NCBI RefSeq assembly: GCF_900176385.1
Contig: NZ_FWXN01000006.1
Location: 210,836 to 274,835, forward strand
Source: Janibacter indicus
GTDB taxonomy: Bacteria; Actinomycetota; Actinomycetes; Actinomycetales; Dermatophilaceae
DNA length: 64,000 bases
Reading direction: 5' to 3'
A program made the translations under genes and the position numbers. The notes beneath the pieces are model-generated. The model was given only the letters and a program-made list of their open reading frames with translations, was not told where the DNA came from and made no database searches. Positions 35,322-43,183 of the stretch are shown piece after piece; positions within the stretch are counted from its first letter, which is position 1, and each line of letters starts with the position of its first letter.

Positions 35322-36488
35322 TCAGGAGGTGCGGCGGGCGGCGGCATGCCCGGCGAGTCGGGTGGTGAGGTCGGCGGGCGAGGCGCCGTCGGCCAGAGCC
35401 TGCCGCACGATGTCGGCCTGCGAAGGGGGCGACATGCCGTCGACCGGCTGGTCCAGGTCGAGGTTGGTCGGGAAGGCGTAGCCCTCCGCGCTCGCGCTCA
35501 CCGCGTGGTCGACGTCGTGCCCAGCAGCCTTGCGGGACAGGAGCGTCGGGTAGATCGCGGTGACCACGCGCTCGCGGTCCACAGCCTCCATGGCGCGGCC
35601 GAAGGCCGAGCTGATCTGCAGCAGGTTGGCCACGCGGCGCACGTCGCTCGTCGTGTTGGACCCGGCGGCGTGGAAGAGCGCGGGGTTGAAGAAGACGGCA
35701 TCCCCCTTCGCCAGCGGCAGCTGCACGTGGTGCCGGGTGAAGTACTCCTGGAACTCGTCGAGCCAGTAGGCGAGGTAACCGTGCGGGTACTTCTGCGAGT
35801 GCGGCAGGTAGAGGGTCGGCCCGGTCTCGATCGGCATGTCGCAGTGGGCGATCGCGCCCTGGAGGGTGAGCACGGAGGAGAGGGCGTGCACGTGCGCGGG
35901 GTAGCGCTCGGTGACCTCCGGCGAGGCGAAGCCGAGGTGGTAGTCGCGGTGCACGGTCTGCCCGACACCACCGGGGTTGACGACGTTGACCTGACTGGTC
36001 ACCTGGTATCCGGGGCCGAGCCAGGCGCGGGCGGCGAGGGCGATGAGGTCGTCGCTGTAGTAGTCGACGAAGTCCTCGGGGTGGTCGACCGCGAGCTTCT
36101 CGAGGGCATTCCAGATGCGGTCGTTGACGCCGCCGGCGGCGAAGTGGTCGCCGACCTCGCCCCCCTTCGCCCGCTCGGTGGTGATGATCTCCTCGAAGGC
36201 CGCGGACACGCGGTCGACGACGGGGTGGGCCAGCGCGCCGGTCATGACGAAGATGCCGGGTCCGTCGGCGAGGACGTGCGCCAGCTCGGACTCGACTGCG
36301 GCACAACCCTCCTCGGTGCCGATGGCCGCCCGCAGGGTGGCCGCGTCGTAGACCGGCACCTGCTGCTCGATGCGATCGGTGAAGGCCAGCTGCGGGTCGG
36401 GCTGGGTCTCGAGGAGCTCACGCAGGTCCTCGACCCGGCAGTCGGCCTGCCGCAGCCGTCCGGCGAAGGGGGTGGACGTCGGTGTCAT
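35322..36488 (-). CDS. Phytanoyl-CoA dioxygenase family protein (Fe(II)/2-oxoglutarate oxygenase)
   Basis: A 388-residue PhyH-family oxygenase. The iron facial triad is visible as VHRDYH (His-x-Asp, about residues 184-187) and the distal His in FFNPALFHAAGSN (about 270). A residue for 2-oxoglutarate is probably the Arg in TTSDVRRVANLLQ. Such enzymes hydroxylate small molecules at unactivated carbons. As first gene of the operon with an SDR and an IolG paralogue it may open or deoxygenate a methylated or substituted cyclitol; this is speculation. The ATG at 36488 faces the vapB gene across a 137-bp region. Confidence 0.8.
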   Translation of the reverse strand: MTPTSTPFAGRLRQADCRVEDLRELLETQPDPQLAFTDRIEQQVPVYDAATLRAAIGTEEGCAAVESELAHVLADGPGIFVMTGALAHPVVDRVSAAFEEIITTERAKGGEVGDHFAAGGVNDRIWNALEKLAVDHPEDFVDYYSDDLIALAARAWLGPGYQVTSQVNVVNPGGVGQTVHRDYHLGFASPEVTERYPAHVHALSSVLTLQGAIAHCDMPIETGPTLYLPHSQKYPHGYLAYWLDEFQEYFTRHHVQLPLAKGDAVFFNPALFHAAGSNTTSDVRRVANLLQISSAFGRAMEAVDRERVVTAIYPTLLSRKAAGHDVDHAVSASAEGYAFPTNLDLDQPVDGMSPPSQADIVRQALADGASPADLTTRLAGHAAARRTS

Positions 36489-36625
36489 GCGCTCCAGCCT
36501 TCACTGTCCGGCCGGGCCGCGTAAGGGTCAAAAGACCTCAAAAACCCCTCAGAAGGCCCCGGGTGAGTGCGGTCGCACGACACCGCGGGTAGATTGGTGG
36601 ACCTGAGGGTAGAAGGGAGTCGACG

Positions 36626-36889
36626 ATGGGTCTGAACATCAAGAACCAGCGTGTCCATGACCTCGCGAGGGAGGTCGCGCAGCGCACGGGCACCACGCAG
36701 ACGAGCGCGATCGAGGAGGCTCTGCAGCGCAGGCTGGAGGCGCTGCGGGCGGCCGATGACGACGACGCCCGCCGCCGGCGGCTGCTGCGTCTCATGGACG
36801 AGATCGAGTCCGACACGACGGACGCGGACCGTGCCCGGACCGCGCAGATCCAGGAGGAGCTCTACGACGACCGTGGGCTGCCGGCGTGA
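36626..36889 (+). CDS. vapB: VapB-type antitoxin
   Basis: An 87-residue antitoxin of the Rv0623/PSK type. It starts MGLNIKNQRVHDLAREVAQ, the hallmark DNA-binding N terminus of this VapB group, and continues as an acidic/basic helical tail that would wrap the toxin (DEIESDTTDADRAR, then ELYDDRGLPA). It stops in a GTGA overlap with vapC. The promoter lies in the AT-richer stretch 36530-36610; VapB usually represses its own operon there. Confidence 0.9.
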   Translation: MGLNIKNQRVHDLAREVAQRTGTTQTSAIEEALQRRLEALRAADDDDARRRRLLRLMDEIESDTTDADRARTAQIQEELYDDRGLPA

Positions 36890-37278
36890 TCGTCGATACG
36901 TCGGTGCTCGTCTGCATCCACGACGGTGAGCCCGAGGCCCGCCGCTACCTGGAGGTGCTGCTCGACGAGCCCTCGCCACGCATCTCCGCCGGGTCGCTCC
37001 TCGAGGCCTCGATCGTCCTCGACGCGCGCCAGCCCCTGCGGACCTCTCGACGCCTCGACCGACTCGTGGCCGACCTGCGCCTCGACGTGGTGCCGGTGGA
37101 CGAGCAGCAGGTCAGCGCTGCGCGAGCGGCCTACCGCGACTACGGCAAGGGGTCCGGGCACGCGGCCGGGCTCAACTTCGGCGACTGCTTCGCCTATGCC
37201 CTGGCCGCCACGACGGGAGAGCCCCTGCTCTTCAAGGGAGACGACTTCACCCACACGGACGTGCTGCCCGTGGTGTGA
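36886..37278 (+). CDS. vapC: VapC-type PIN-domain toxin ribonuclease
   Basis: A 130-residue PIN-domain ribonuclease, the toxin of the pair. The acidic metal-binding residues are present: MIVDTSVL (Asp4), SLLEASIVL (Glu near 41), LNFGDCFAYALA (Asp near 98) and LLFKGDDFTHTD (Asp near 116). VapC toxins cut specific tRNAs or rRNA. It begins at the GTG at 36886 that overlaps the vapB stop. The set of catalytic residues looks intact, so the system may be functional. Confidence 0.92.
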   Translation: MIVDTSVLVCIHDGEPEARRYLEVLLDEPSPRISAGSLLEASIVLDARQPLRTSRRLDRLVADLRLDVVPVDEQQVSAARAAYRDYGKGSGHAAGLNFGDCFAYALAATTGEPLLFKGDDFTHTDVLPVV

Positions 37279-37287
37279 CGCAGGGCC

Positions 37288-38808
37288 TCACACCACCGAA
37301 AAATCGGCCATCATCATCCGGTCCTCGTGCTCGAGGTTGTGACAGTGCAGGACGTAGCGCCCGCGATAGCCCTCGATCGGCACGAGCACCTCGGCGCGCG
37401 AGGTCGGGCCGACGTCGATCGTGTCCTTCCAGACCGGCGCGCCGTCCTGCTCGACCTGGAAGCCCACGAGGTGCGCGTGCACCGGGTGGTGCACGTCGGT
37501 CGTGAAGCGCCACCTCTCGAGGGTCCCGAGGCGGGGTCGGGCGATGTCGACCCCCGGCCGGTAGGGCTGGTCGTTGACCGTCCACATCGCGAGGTTGCCG
37601 CCGCCGCTGCCGTCGCGACCCCCGCCGCTGCTGCCACTGCCCGTGCTGCCACCGCTCGACCCGTGCGACCCGTGCCCCTGACCACGCGCGCCGAGCGAGA
37701 GCTTGAAGTCGCGCGTGACGACGACGTCGGCCGGGTCGAGCCGCTCGATGCTCGCCAGCCGTGAGGGCACGCGCGAGTCGTCCTTCGCCCGGCGCGCCAC
37801 GTCGAAGCGCAGGACCTCACCCATCGCCCCGTCGTCGAGACGGTTGACGAGGGTCACCTGAGAGCCGACCTCGTGGTCCGAGAAGTCGACGACGACGTCC
37901 GCGCGCTCGGCCGGTGCGAGCGTGAGGGTGGAGCGTCGGTGCGGACGGGTCATCAGGCCGAGGTCGGTGGCGACCTGGACGAGGTCACCGCCGGGGTCGA
38001 GGGCCAGCTCGAGCCGACGGGCGTTGCAGGCGTTGAGGATCCGCAGTCGGTAGCGGGCGGCGTCGACGTCGGTCCGCGGCCAGGGCGCTCCGTTGACGAG
38101 CATGACGTCGCCGAGCAGGCCGCCGTGGTAGCGCGAGTCGATGACGCCGTCGGTCACCGGGTAGACCAGCTCCGCGTCGTCACCGAAGCTCCGGTCGGTG
38201 ATCACGAGGGTCAGCTCGCGCTCCTCTCGCGGCAGTCCGACGTCCTCCTCGGCCGGGTCGCGCAGCACGAAGGCCCCGGCCATGCCGGCGTAGACATTCG
38301 GTCCCGTGAGGTCCATCGCGTGGTCGTGGTACCAGAGTGTCGCCGCGCGCTGGTCGAGCGGGTACTCGTAGACCCGCGAGGCGCTCGGCTGGACGAAGTC
38401 CGTCGGATAGCCGTCGTGCTCCGGCGGCACGACGCCGCCGTGCAGGTGGTTGACGATCGGGACGTCGAGCTCGTTGGCCACGGTCAGGTGCAGCGGGGCC
38501 CCCTTCGTCGCCTCGATGGTGGGTCCGGGGAAGAGGCCGTCGTAGCCGGCGATCTCCGTCGTGCGCCCGGGCAGGATCTCGACTCCCTTGCGCCGCACCG
38601 TCACTCGCGCCCGACCGTCACGATCAGGACGAAGGGGGGTCAGCCGCGGCAGGTCCGTGCTGAAGGGTCGCGGCAGGGGGACCGAGCTCGTGAGGAGGGT
38701 CCCGGTGGACCCGCCCGGCGAGGTCATCGCGATGCCGCAGGCGGTGAGGGCGACGCCAGAGACGATGCCGCCGGAGAGGCCGAAGAGCTGGCGACGGGAC
38801 AGGCTCAT
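37288..38808 (-). CDS. Multicopper oxidase, Tat-exported
   Basis: A 506-residue multicopper oxidase. The N terminus MSLSRRQLFGLSGGIVSG is a twin-arginine signal, with a lipobox-like LTAC near residue 22. All copper motifs are present: NHLHGG (about 118), LWYHDHAMD (about 158), HPVHAHLVGFQ (about 435) and VLHCHNLEHEDRMM (about 483), the last with Cys for type 1 copper. A 25-residue Gly/Ser/His linker interrupts domain 3. The ATG at 38808 overlaps the upstream membrane-protein gene by four bases (minus strand). It may oxidise Cu(I), metals or phenols outside the membrane. A frame extending to 39321 is a chance read-through. Confidence 0.92.
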   Translation of the reverse strand: MSLSRRQLFGLSGGIVSGVALTACGIAMTSPGGSTGTLLTSSVPLPRPFSTDLPRLTPLRPDRDGRARVTVRRKGVEILPGRTTEIAGYDGLFPGPTIEATKGAPLHLTVANELDVPIVNHLHGGVVPPEHDGYPTDFVQPSASRVYEYPLDQRAATLWYHDHAMDLTGPNVYAGMAGAFVLRDPAEEDVGLPREERELTLVITDRSFGDDAELVYPVTDGVIDSRYHGGLLGDVMLVNGAPWPRTDVDAARYRLRILNACNARRLELALDPGGDLVQVATDLGLMTRPHRRSTLTLAPAERADVVVDFSDHEVGSQVTLVNRLDDGAMGEVLRFDVARRAKDDSRVPSRLASIERLDPADVVVTRDFKLSLGARGQGHGSHGSSGGSTGSGSSGGGRDGSGGGNLAMWTVNDQPYRPGVDIARPRLGTLERWRFTTDVHHPVHAHLVGFQVEQDGAPVWKDTIDVGPTSRAEVLVPIEGYRGRYVLHCHNLEHEDRMMMADFSVV

Positions 38809-39236
38809 CGTCGCACCCCCCTCGCGCCGCGGGTCCACGGCCAGATCGCCAGCCACAGGGCGAGCGCCACGAGGGCGACGCCGAGCGGGACGTGCAGGAC
38901 GAGGAGGCGGGTCGAGCCGAGCGCCACCTGCATCGTCGTGAGGAACCCGAGGGCCACCGAGGCCGCGACCAGCCACCAGTGCCGACCGACGACTCCGAGG
39001 GCCAGGCCGCACACCCCCGTCATCCACGTGACGACGACGAGGATCCCGCCGGTGATGAGGTGCACGTCGAGCGCCGCCCACGTCCCCTGGAGGAAGGAGC
39101 CGATCGAGATCGGTTGCAGCACAAAGGCGATCGCCTGCGGCAGCATGACCAGTCGGGTCAGCCACAGCAGCGCGGTGTGCAGCCCGGACCGGGGTGCGGC
39201 CGGCGGCGCAGAGGGGGCGAGGGTGGGCGTCGTCAT
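38805..39236 (-). CDS. Four-helix membrane protein paired with the multicopper oxidase
   Basis: A 143-residue protein with four hydrophobic helices (LLWLTRLVMLPQAIAFVLQ, ITGGILVVVTWMTGVCGLALG, WWLVAASVALGFLTTMQVALG split into shorter parts, and LLVLHVPLGVALVALALWLAIW). His in DVHLITGG and in LHVPLG could bind haem or copper, as in small cytochrome-like membrane proteins; that is conjecture. It overlaps the oxidase gene by ATGA, so the two form a unit. I do not recognise a named family. Confidence 0.75.
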   Translation of the reverse strand: MTTPTLAPSAPPAAPRSGLHTALLWLTRLVMLPQAIAFVLQPISIGSFLQGTWAALDVHLITGGILVVVTWMTGVCGLALGVVGRHWWLVAASVALGFLTTMQVALGSTRLLVLHVPLGVALVALALWLAIWPWTRGARGVRR

Positions 39237-39322
39237 GGTCTTCGACGCTATGGATCGGCGCGACCGGCCACCATGGGCCGGGCACCCCAGGGCGAAGGGG
39301 GGCTGCCCCCACCTCGCCCAAC

Positions 39323-39366
39323 GCTCCCTGAGGTGCGAGGCCGCTCGCGGCCGAGCCTCGAAGGGT
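39323..39366. repeat. REP-like palindromic repeat
   Basis: GCTCCCTGAGGTGCGAGGCC then GCTCGCGGCC and GAGCCTCGAAGGGTG. A GGCCGCTCGCGGCC stem sits in the middle. It lies upstream of the merR-type gene. Confidence 0.7.
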
Positions 39367-39371
39367 GGGGC

Positions 39372-39393
39372 TTGACCCTCACGCGACGTGAGG
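39372..39393 (+). promoter_or_regulatory. Promoter/operator of the MerR-type gene
   Basis: TTGACC (39372-39377) runs into the perfect inverted repeat CCTCACG-CGA-CGTGAGG (39377-39393). MerR-family proteins bind such repeats within stretched -35/-10 spacers. The -10 box is not obvious. Confidence 0.5.
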
Positions 39394-39408
39394 CACCACG
39401 CTCATCCC

Positions 39409-40191
39409 ATGACCAACGCGCACACTGGCCTCATGGAGGCGTTCACGGTGGGGCAGGTGGCCGAGACCTTCGGCGTGACGGTGCGGACGCTGCACCACTA
39501 CGACGAGGTCGGGCTGCTGCACCCGAGCGAGCGCACTCCGGCGGGCTACCGGCTCTACACCGGTGAGGACCTGCAGCGGCTGAGCACGATCGTCGTCTAC
39601 CGGCGGCTGGACTTCAGCCTCGAGGAGATCGGTGAGCTGCTCGACGCCGACGGTGCCGAGGTGATCGACCACCTGCGGCGGCAGCGCGAGGAGGTCAGGG
39701 CCAGGTTGGCGCAGATGTCCGACCTGGTCGACGCGATCGACCGACGACTGGAGGCAGAGATGGACAACCAGCCCGCGACGACCGAGGACCTCAAGGAGCT
39801 TTTCGGCGACGGCTACCAGGAGGAGTACCAGGACGAGGCGGAGCGCCGCTGGGGCGACACGGACATGTGGAAGCAGTCCCAGGAGCGCACGGCCCACTGG
39901 ACCAAGGAGGACTGGTCCCGCGTCAAGGAGCAGGTCGAGGACTTCGAGTCGCGCCTGGGTGCCGCGGTCCGCGAGGGCGTGGCCGTCGACGGCGACCGCG
40001 CGGCGGGGCTGGCCGAGGAGCACCGCGCGAGCATCGGGCAGTACTACGACTGCACGCACGAGTTCCAGGTCTGCCTGGCGCAGATGTACCTGTCGGACCC
40101 GCGCTTCACCGAGCACTACGAGCAGATCGAGCCCGGCACGGCGCAGTGGCTGCACGACGCGATCGTTGCCAACGCCGCCAACGCTGGCTGA
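39409..40191 (+). CDS. MerR family regulator with TipAS ligand-binding domain
   Basis: A 260-residue MerR regulator. The N-terminal winged helix is plain (FTVGQVAETFGVTVRTLHHYDEVGLLHPSERTPAGYRLY, shown as start FTVGQVAETFGV and end AGYRLY). The long coupling helix runs over residues about 75-120. The C-terminal 140 residues (EYQDEAERRWGDTDMWKQS, HWTKEDWSRV, YYDCTHEFQVCLAQMYLSD) match the TipAS antibiotic-recognition domain, in which a cysteine can bind thiopeptides. It probably activates its own promoter or a drug-resistance gene on ligand binding. An ATG at 39433 is an alternative start. Confidence 0.9.
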   Translation: MTNAHTGLMEAFTVGQVAETFGVTVRTLHHYDEVGLLHPSERTPAGYRLYTGEDLQRLSTIVVYRRLDFSLEEIGELLDADGAEVIDHLRRQREEVRARLAQMSDLVDAIDRRLEAEMDNQPATTEDLKELFGDGYQEEYQDEAERRWGDTDMWKQSQERTAHWTKEDWSRVKEQVEDFESRLGAAVREGVAVDGDRAAGLAEEHRASIGQYYDCTHEFQVCLAQMYLSDPRFTEHYEQIEPGTAQWLHDAIVANAANAG

Positions 40192-40277
40192 CCGAGCGTG
40201 CACAAGAGGTCGTCCTGAGGCGCGGACGTGGCTGCGAGTGCCATGAGATGCACGAGGACGACCTGTTGTGCACGCCC

Positions 40278-40892
40278 TCAGTGGCGGGCGGCCGCCGAGG
40301 CGAAGCCCAGCCAGGTGTGCCGGTTGCCCGCCCAGCACCAGCCGACCTTGGGCGCGCCCTTGCGCTCACGCCCGTCGCGGCCGGTGCCGTTGCTGATCCA
40401 GATGGCGGGGGTGCGGGCGTCCAGGCCCTTGGCCTTCGGCTTGCGGGAGGCGATCGTCATGAAGCACCGGTTGCGCTCGAGCCGCTCCGGCTCCTGCAGC
40501 AGCCAGCTGATGCCCTCGCTCACCGTGAGCGGGTGGCGGCCGCGCTCGCGGATCGCCGGCAGCGCCTCGTCGGGTGACCAGCCCGCCATCTCGTCACCGC
40601 GCTCGATGTCGGTGATCCAGTAGAGCGGTGCATCGGGCACGACCTCATCGGGCAGCGGCACGAAGTCGGCCAGGTCGGTCATGTCCGTCACGACGAACCC
40701 GGGCTGGTCCCCCTTCGTCAGCAGCGGGGCGAGGTCTGACGCCGGCACGAGCGAAGGGGAGACCACGAGCACGCCGTCACCCTCCGGGGCGTCGGGGACG
40801 AGGTCGGCGAAGGCGGTGGCGTTGAGGCCGGCGAGGTCGTGGACCCCGAGGGCGATGAGGCGGGCGGTCTCGGCGGCGGCATCGGCAGTCAT
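40278..40892 (-). CDS. DUF5701 family protein
   Basis: A 204-residue soluble protein. The C-terminal half with RHPLTVSEGISWLLQEPERLERN (first part RHPLTVSEGISWLL), CFMTIASRK, PAIWISNG and VGWCWAGNRHTWLGFASA matches DUF5701, an actinobacterial family of unknown function. No catalytic motif or membrane helix is seen. It is a lone minus-strand gene; a REP-like element lies upstream of its start. Confidence 0.82.
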   Translation of the reverse strand: MTADAAAETARLIALGVHDLAGLNATAFADLVPDAPEGDGVLVVSPSLVPASDLAPLLTKGDQPGFVVTDMTDLADFVPLPDEVVPDAPLYWITDIERGDEMAGWSPDEALPAIRERGRHPLTVSEGISWLLQEPERLERNRCFMTIASRKPKAKGLDARTPAIWISNGTGRDGRERKGAPKVGWCWAGNRHTWLGFASAAARH

Positions 40893-40932
40893 CGGGTGGG
40901 GGAACGACGAGGTGAGCGAAAACCTTCCGGCA

Positions 40933-40970
40933 CCCTTCGAGACGCTTGCTGCGCAAGCTCCTCAGGGAGC
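40933..40970. repeat. REP-like palindromic repeat
   Basis: On the minus strand: GCTCCCTGAGGAGCTTGCGC, then AGCAAGCGTCTCGAAGGG. The stem GCTTGCGCAGCAAGC is clear. It lies between the DUF5701 and yciI-like genes, which are divergent. Confidence 0.7.
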
Positions 40971-41074
40971 GGGGTGGGGGAGGATGTCGAGGCGCGCCCC
41001 GCGGCTCCGACGTCCGTGGTGTCATGGCCAGCAGGCCGCATCCCGAGGCCGCCCCGGCGGCAGGAGGCAGCATC

Positions 41075-41467
41075 ATGAAGTTCGTCATCCTCGTCCACTC
41101 CACGCCCCAGCCCTGGGGGCACCCCACGGGCGACTTCGTCGCCGCACACCAGGCGCTGCCGGCGCAGCAGCGCGAGCAGATGGAGCGCGACTTCGAGCAG
41201 CTGCTCACCGAGATGCAGGAGGCGGGCGAGCTCCTCGGCGGTGAGGCCCTCGGTGACCCGGCGACGGCGCGGCTCTACCGCTGGGCCGACGGCGAGCCGA
41301 TCGCCACCGACGGGCCCTACGCCGAAACCAAGGAGCAGTTCGCCGGCTTCTTCCTCGTCGACGTCGCCGACCGGGAGCGGGCCGAGGAGCTGGGCCGGGC
41401 CTTCGCCGGCCCCGGCGAGACCATCGAGATCCGTCCGACGATGTGGCCCGGCGGCGAGGAGCAGTGA
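41075..41467 (+). CDS. YciI family protein (DGPF domain), partner of the ECF sigma factor
   Basis: A 130-residue YciI/DGPF-domain protein: MKFVILVHS start, then DGPYAETKEQFAGFFLVDV (about residues 81-99), the DGPF-type signature, and a His/Asp pair typical of the YCII fold. Genes of this family stand next to ECF42-type sigma factors throughout actinobacteria, as here (GTGA overlap), and are thought to help sense or process a ligand. The ATG at 41075 has CAGGAGGCA upstream. Confidence 0.9.
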   Translation: MKFVILVHSTPQPWGHPTGDFVAAHQALPAQQREQMERDFEQLLTEMQEAGELLGGEALGDPATARLYRWADGEPIATDGPYAETKEQFAGFFLVDVADRERAEELGRAFAGPGETIEIRPTMWPGGEEQ

Positions 41468-42720
41468 CCGGGGCCGAGGACGTCTGGCGGGAGTACACCG
41501 CCGACGTCCTTGCCGCCCTGCTGCGGCGCAGCGGCGACTTCGGGGCCTGCGAGGACGCGGTCCAGGAGGCGCTGCTCGCCGCGGCGGAGCAGTGGCCGCG
41601 CGAGGGCCGGCCCGACGACCCGAAGGCGTGGCTCGTCCGGGTGGCCTCCCGCCGGCTCATCGACGCCCAGCGCTCCGCGGGTGCCCGTGAGCGCCGGGAG
41701 GAGGGCGAGTCCCGCTCCGCCGCACCGCTGCTCGAAGGGAGCAGGGCCGCCGTCGGCGACCCCGGAGGCCTCGTCGACGGGTCGCCGGTCGATGACGACA
41801 CCCTGCGGATGGCGATGCTCTGCGCCCACCCCGACCTGTCCGATGCCACCCGGGTGGGGCTCACCCTGCGGGCCGTCGCCGGCCTGACGACCGCGCAGGT
41901 CGCGGCCTGCTTCCTCGTGCCCGAGGCGACGATGGCGCAGCGGATCAGCCGGGCCAAGGCGACGATCAGGGCGAGCGAGGCTCCCTTCGCCCCGCCGACG
42001 CAGGAGGACGCCGTGGCGCGCCTGCACGCGGTGCGGCACGTCGTCTACCTCGCCTTCACCGCCGGCCACACGAGCGCCGCCGGCGACGCGCTCGTCGACG
42101 TCGACCTCCAGCGCGAGGCGCTGCGCCTCGCCGAGCGGCTCCACCGGGCGCTGCCGCGTGATCCCGAGACCGCCGGCCTGCTCGCCCTGCTGCTGATCGA
42201 CCACGCGCGCTCGGCGGCACGAGCGGACGCCGCTGGCGACCTCGTCCCGCTCGACGCCCAGGACCGCTCGCTGTGGGACCACGGTGCGATCGCGCGCGGC
42301 GTGCGCCTCGTCGAGGAGGCGCTGGTGCGCGGGGCGGTCGGGCCCTTCCAGCTGCAGGCGGCGATCGCGGCGGTCCACGGCGAGGCGCCGACCGCGGCGG
42401 ATACCGACTGGGAGCAGGTCGTCGTCCTCTACCGGATGCTCCTGCGCATCGCGCCCTCGCCGGTCGTCGAGCTCAACCTCGCCGCGGCCGTCGGGATGGC
42501 GCAGGGGGCGGCAGCCGGTCTGGTCGCGCTCGAGCCGCTGCTCGAGGACCCGGCGCTCGCACGAGGGCACCGGGTGCACGCCGTCCACGCCCACCTGCTC
42601 GAGCGGGCCGGTCGACGCGAAGAAGCCCGTGCCGCATACCTGCTCGCGGCCAGCCGCACCCAGAGCATCCCCGAGCAGCGCTACCTCAACCGCCGCGCCT
42701 CCGAGTCTGCATTGCCGTAG
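41464..42720 (+). CDS. ECF sigma factor of the ECF42/DUF6596 type
   Basis: A 418-residue RNA polymerase sigma factor. Region 2 is DFGACEDAVQEALLAAAEQWP (residues about 20-40), with AWLVRVASRRLIDAQR, and region 4 is LRAVAGLTTAQVAACFLVPEATMAQRISRAKATIR (start LRAVAGLTTAQVAAC). A long C-terminal TPR-like DUF6596 domain follows (LHAVRHVVYLAFTAGHTS, ending SRTQSIPEQRYLNRRA). ECF42 factors need this extension and the YciI partner and have no anti-sigma factor. The stop codon is supplied by the GTAG loop of a palindromic repeat, giving the end SALP; the native end was probably different. Confidence 0.92.
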   Translation: MTGAEDVWREYTADVLAALLRRSGDFGACEDAVQEALLAAAEQWPREGRPDDPKAWLVRVASRRLIDAQRSAGARERREEGESRSAAPLLEGSRAAVGDPGGLVDGSPVDDDTLRMAMLCAHPDLSDATRVGLTLRAVAGLTTAQVAACFLVPEATMAQRISRAKATIRASEAPFAPPTQEDAVARLHAVRHVVYLAFTAGHTSAAGDALVDVDLQREALRLAERLHRALPRDPETAGLLALLLIDHARSAARADAAGDLVPLDAQDRSLWDHGAIARGVRLVEEALVRGAVGPFQLQAAIAAVHGEAPTAADTDWEQVVVLYRMLLRIAPSPVVELNLAAAVGMAQGAAAGLVALEPLLEDPALARGHRVHAVHAHLLERAGRREEARAAYLLAASRTQSIPEQRYLNRRASESALP

Positions 42721-42728
42721 GGCAATGC
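42709..42728. repeat. Palindromic repeat GCATTGCC-GTAG-GGCAATGC, copy 3
   Basis: The same 20-base unit as at 7901 and 7942. Its GTAG loop provides the TAG stop of the sigma-factor gene (42718-42720). Confidence 0.8.
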
Positions 42729-42735
42729 GGCCGGG

Positions 42736-42763
42736 GTCTGCATTGCCGTAGGGCAATGCAGAC
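42736..42763. repeat. Palindromic repeat GCATTGCC-GTAG-GGCAATGC, copy 4
   Basis: Arms of 12 bp here (GTCTGCATTGCC / GGCAATGCAGAC). It follows copy 3 at once and lies directly upstream of the arsR promoter; it may also terminate the sigma-factor transcript. Confidence 0.8.
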
Positions 42764-42769
42764 TGAGGG

Positions 42770-42801
42770 TTGACAACGTACAACCATCTGGTTGTACGTT
42801 G
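42770..42801 (+). promoter_or_regulatory. arsR promoter and 13-bp inverted-repeat operator
   Basis: TTGACA (42770-42775) is a perfect -35 box. It overlaps CAACGTACAACCA (42774-42786), which is the exact reverse complement of TGGTTGTACGTTG (42789-42801), spaced by TC. The repeat ends six bases before the GTG start, so bound repressor would block transcription. Confidence 0.8.
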
Positions 42802-42806
42802 GAGCC

Positions 42807-43151
42807 GTGGCACCGACGGACGAGGAGAGGGCAGACGCCTTCTTCCACGCGCTCTCCGACAGCACGAGGCGGGACATCCTGCGTCGCGTGCTGGCGGGGG
42901 AGCACTCGGTGTCCGCCCTGGCCGCCGACTACCCGATGAGCTTCGCCGCCGTGCAGAAGCACGTGGCGGTGCTCGAGCGCGCGGGGCTGATCACCAAGCG
43001 CCGCAGCGGACGAGAGTCGCTGGCGAGCGGGGACGTCGAGGCCGTGCGTGCCGTCGGTGCCCTGCTCGCCGAGCTCGAGGCCGTGTGGCGTGGCCGGGTC
43101 GCGGGGATCGACGCCCTGCTGGCCAACGACAGCACCACCCCCACCGCATGA
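42807..43151 (+). CDS. ArsR/SmtB family transcriptional regulator
   Basis: A 114-residue winged-helix regulator: FFHALSDSTRRDILRRVLAGEHSVSALA (start FFHALSDSTRRDILRR), recognition helix SFAAVQKHVAVLERAGLI, wing KRRSGRESLAS. There is no CXC metal motif in helix 3 or elsewhere, so it belongs to the metal-free branch that controls SRPBCC/AHSA1 genes. The start is the GTG at 42807; a TTG at 42792 lies inside the operator. The product most likely represses its own operon with the following gene. Confidence 0.9.
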   Translation: MAPTDEERADAFFHALSDSTRRDILRRVLAGEHSVSALAADYPMSFAAVQKHVAVLERAGLITKRRSGRESLASGDVEAVRAVGALLAELEAVWRGRVAGIDALLANDSTTPTA

Positions 43152-43183
43152 CCCAGGCTGCACGAGCCACCAAGGAGATCACC

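Noticed and set aside
37288..39321. Multicopper oxidase frame extended to 39321
   Set aside because: The upstream 170 codons overlap a four-helix membrane protein and lack any domain, whereas MSLSRRQ at 38808 starts a Tat signal peptide.
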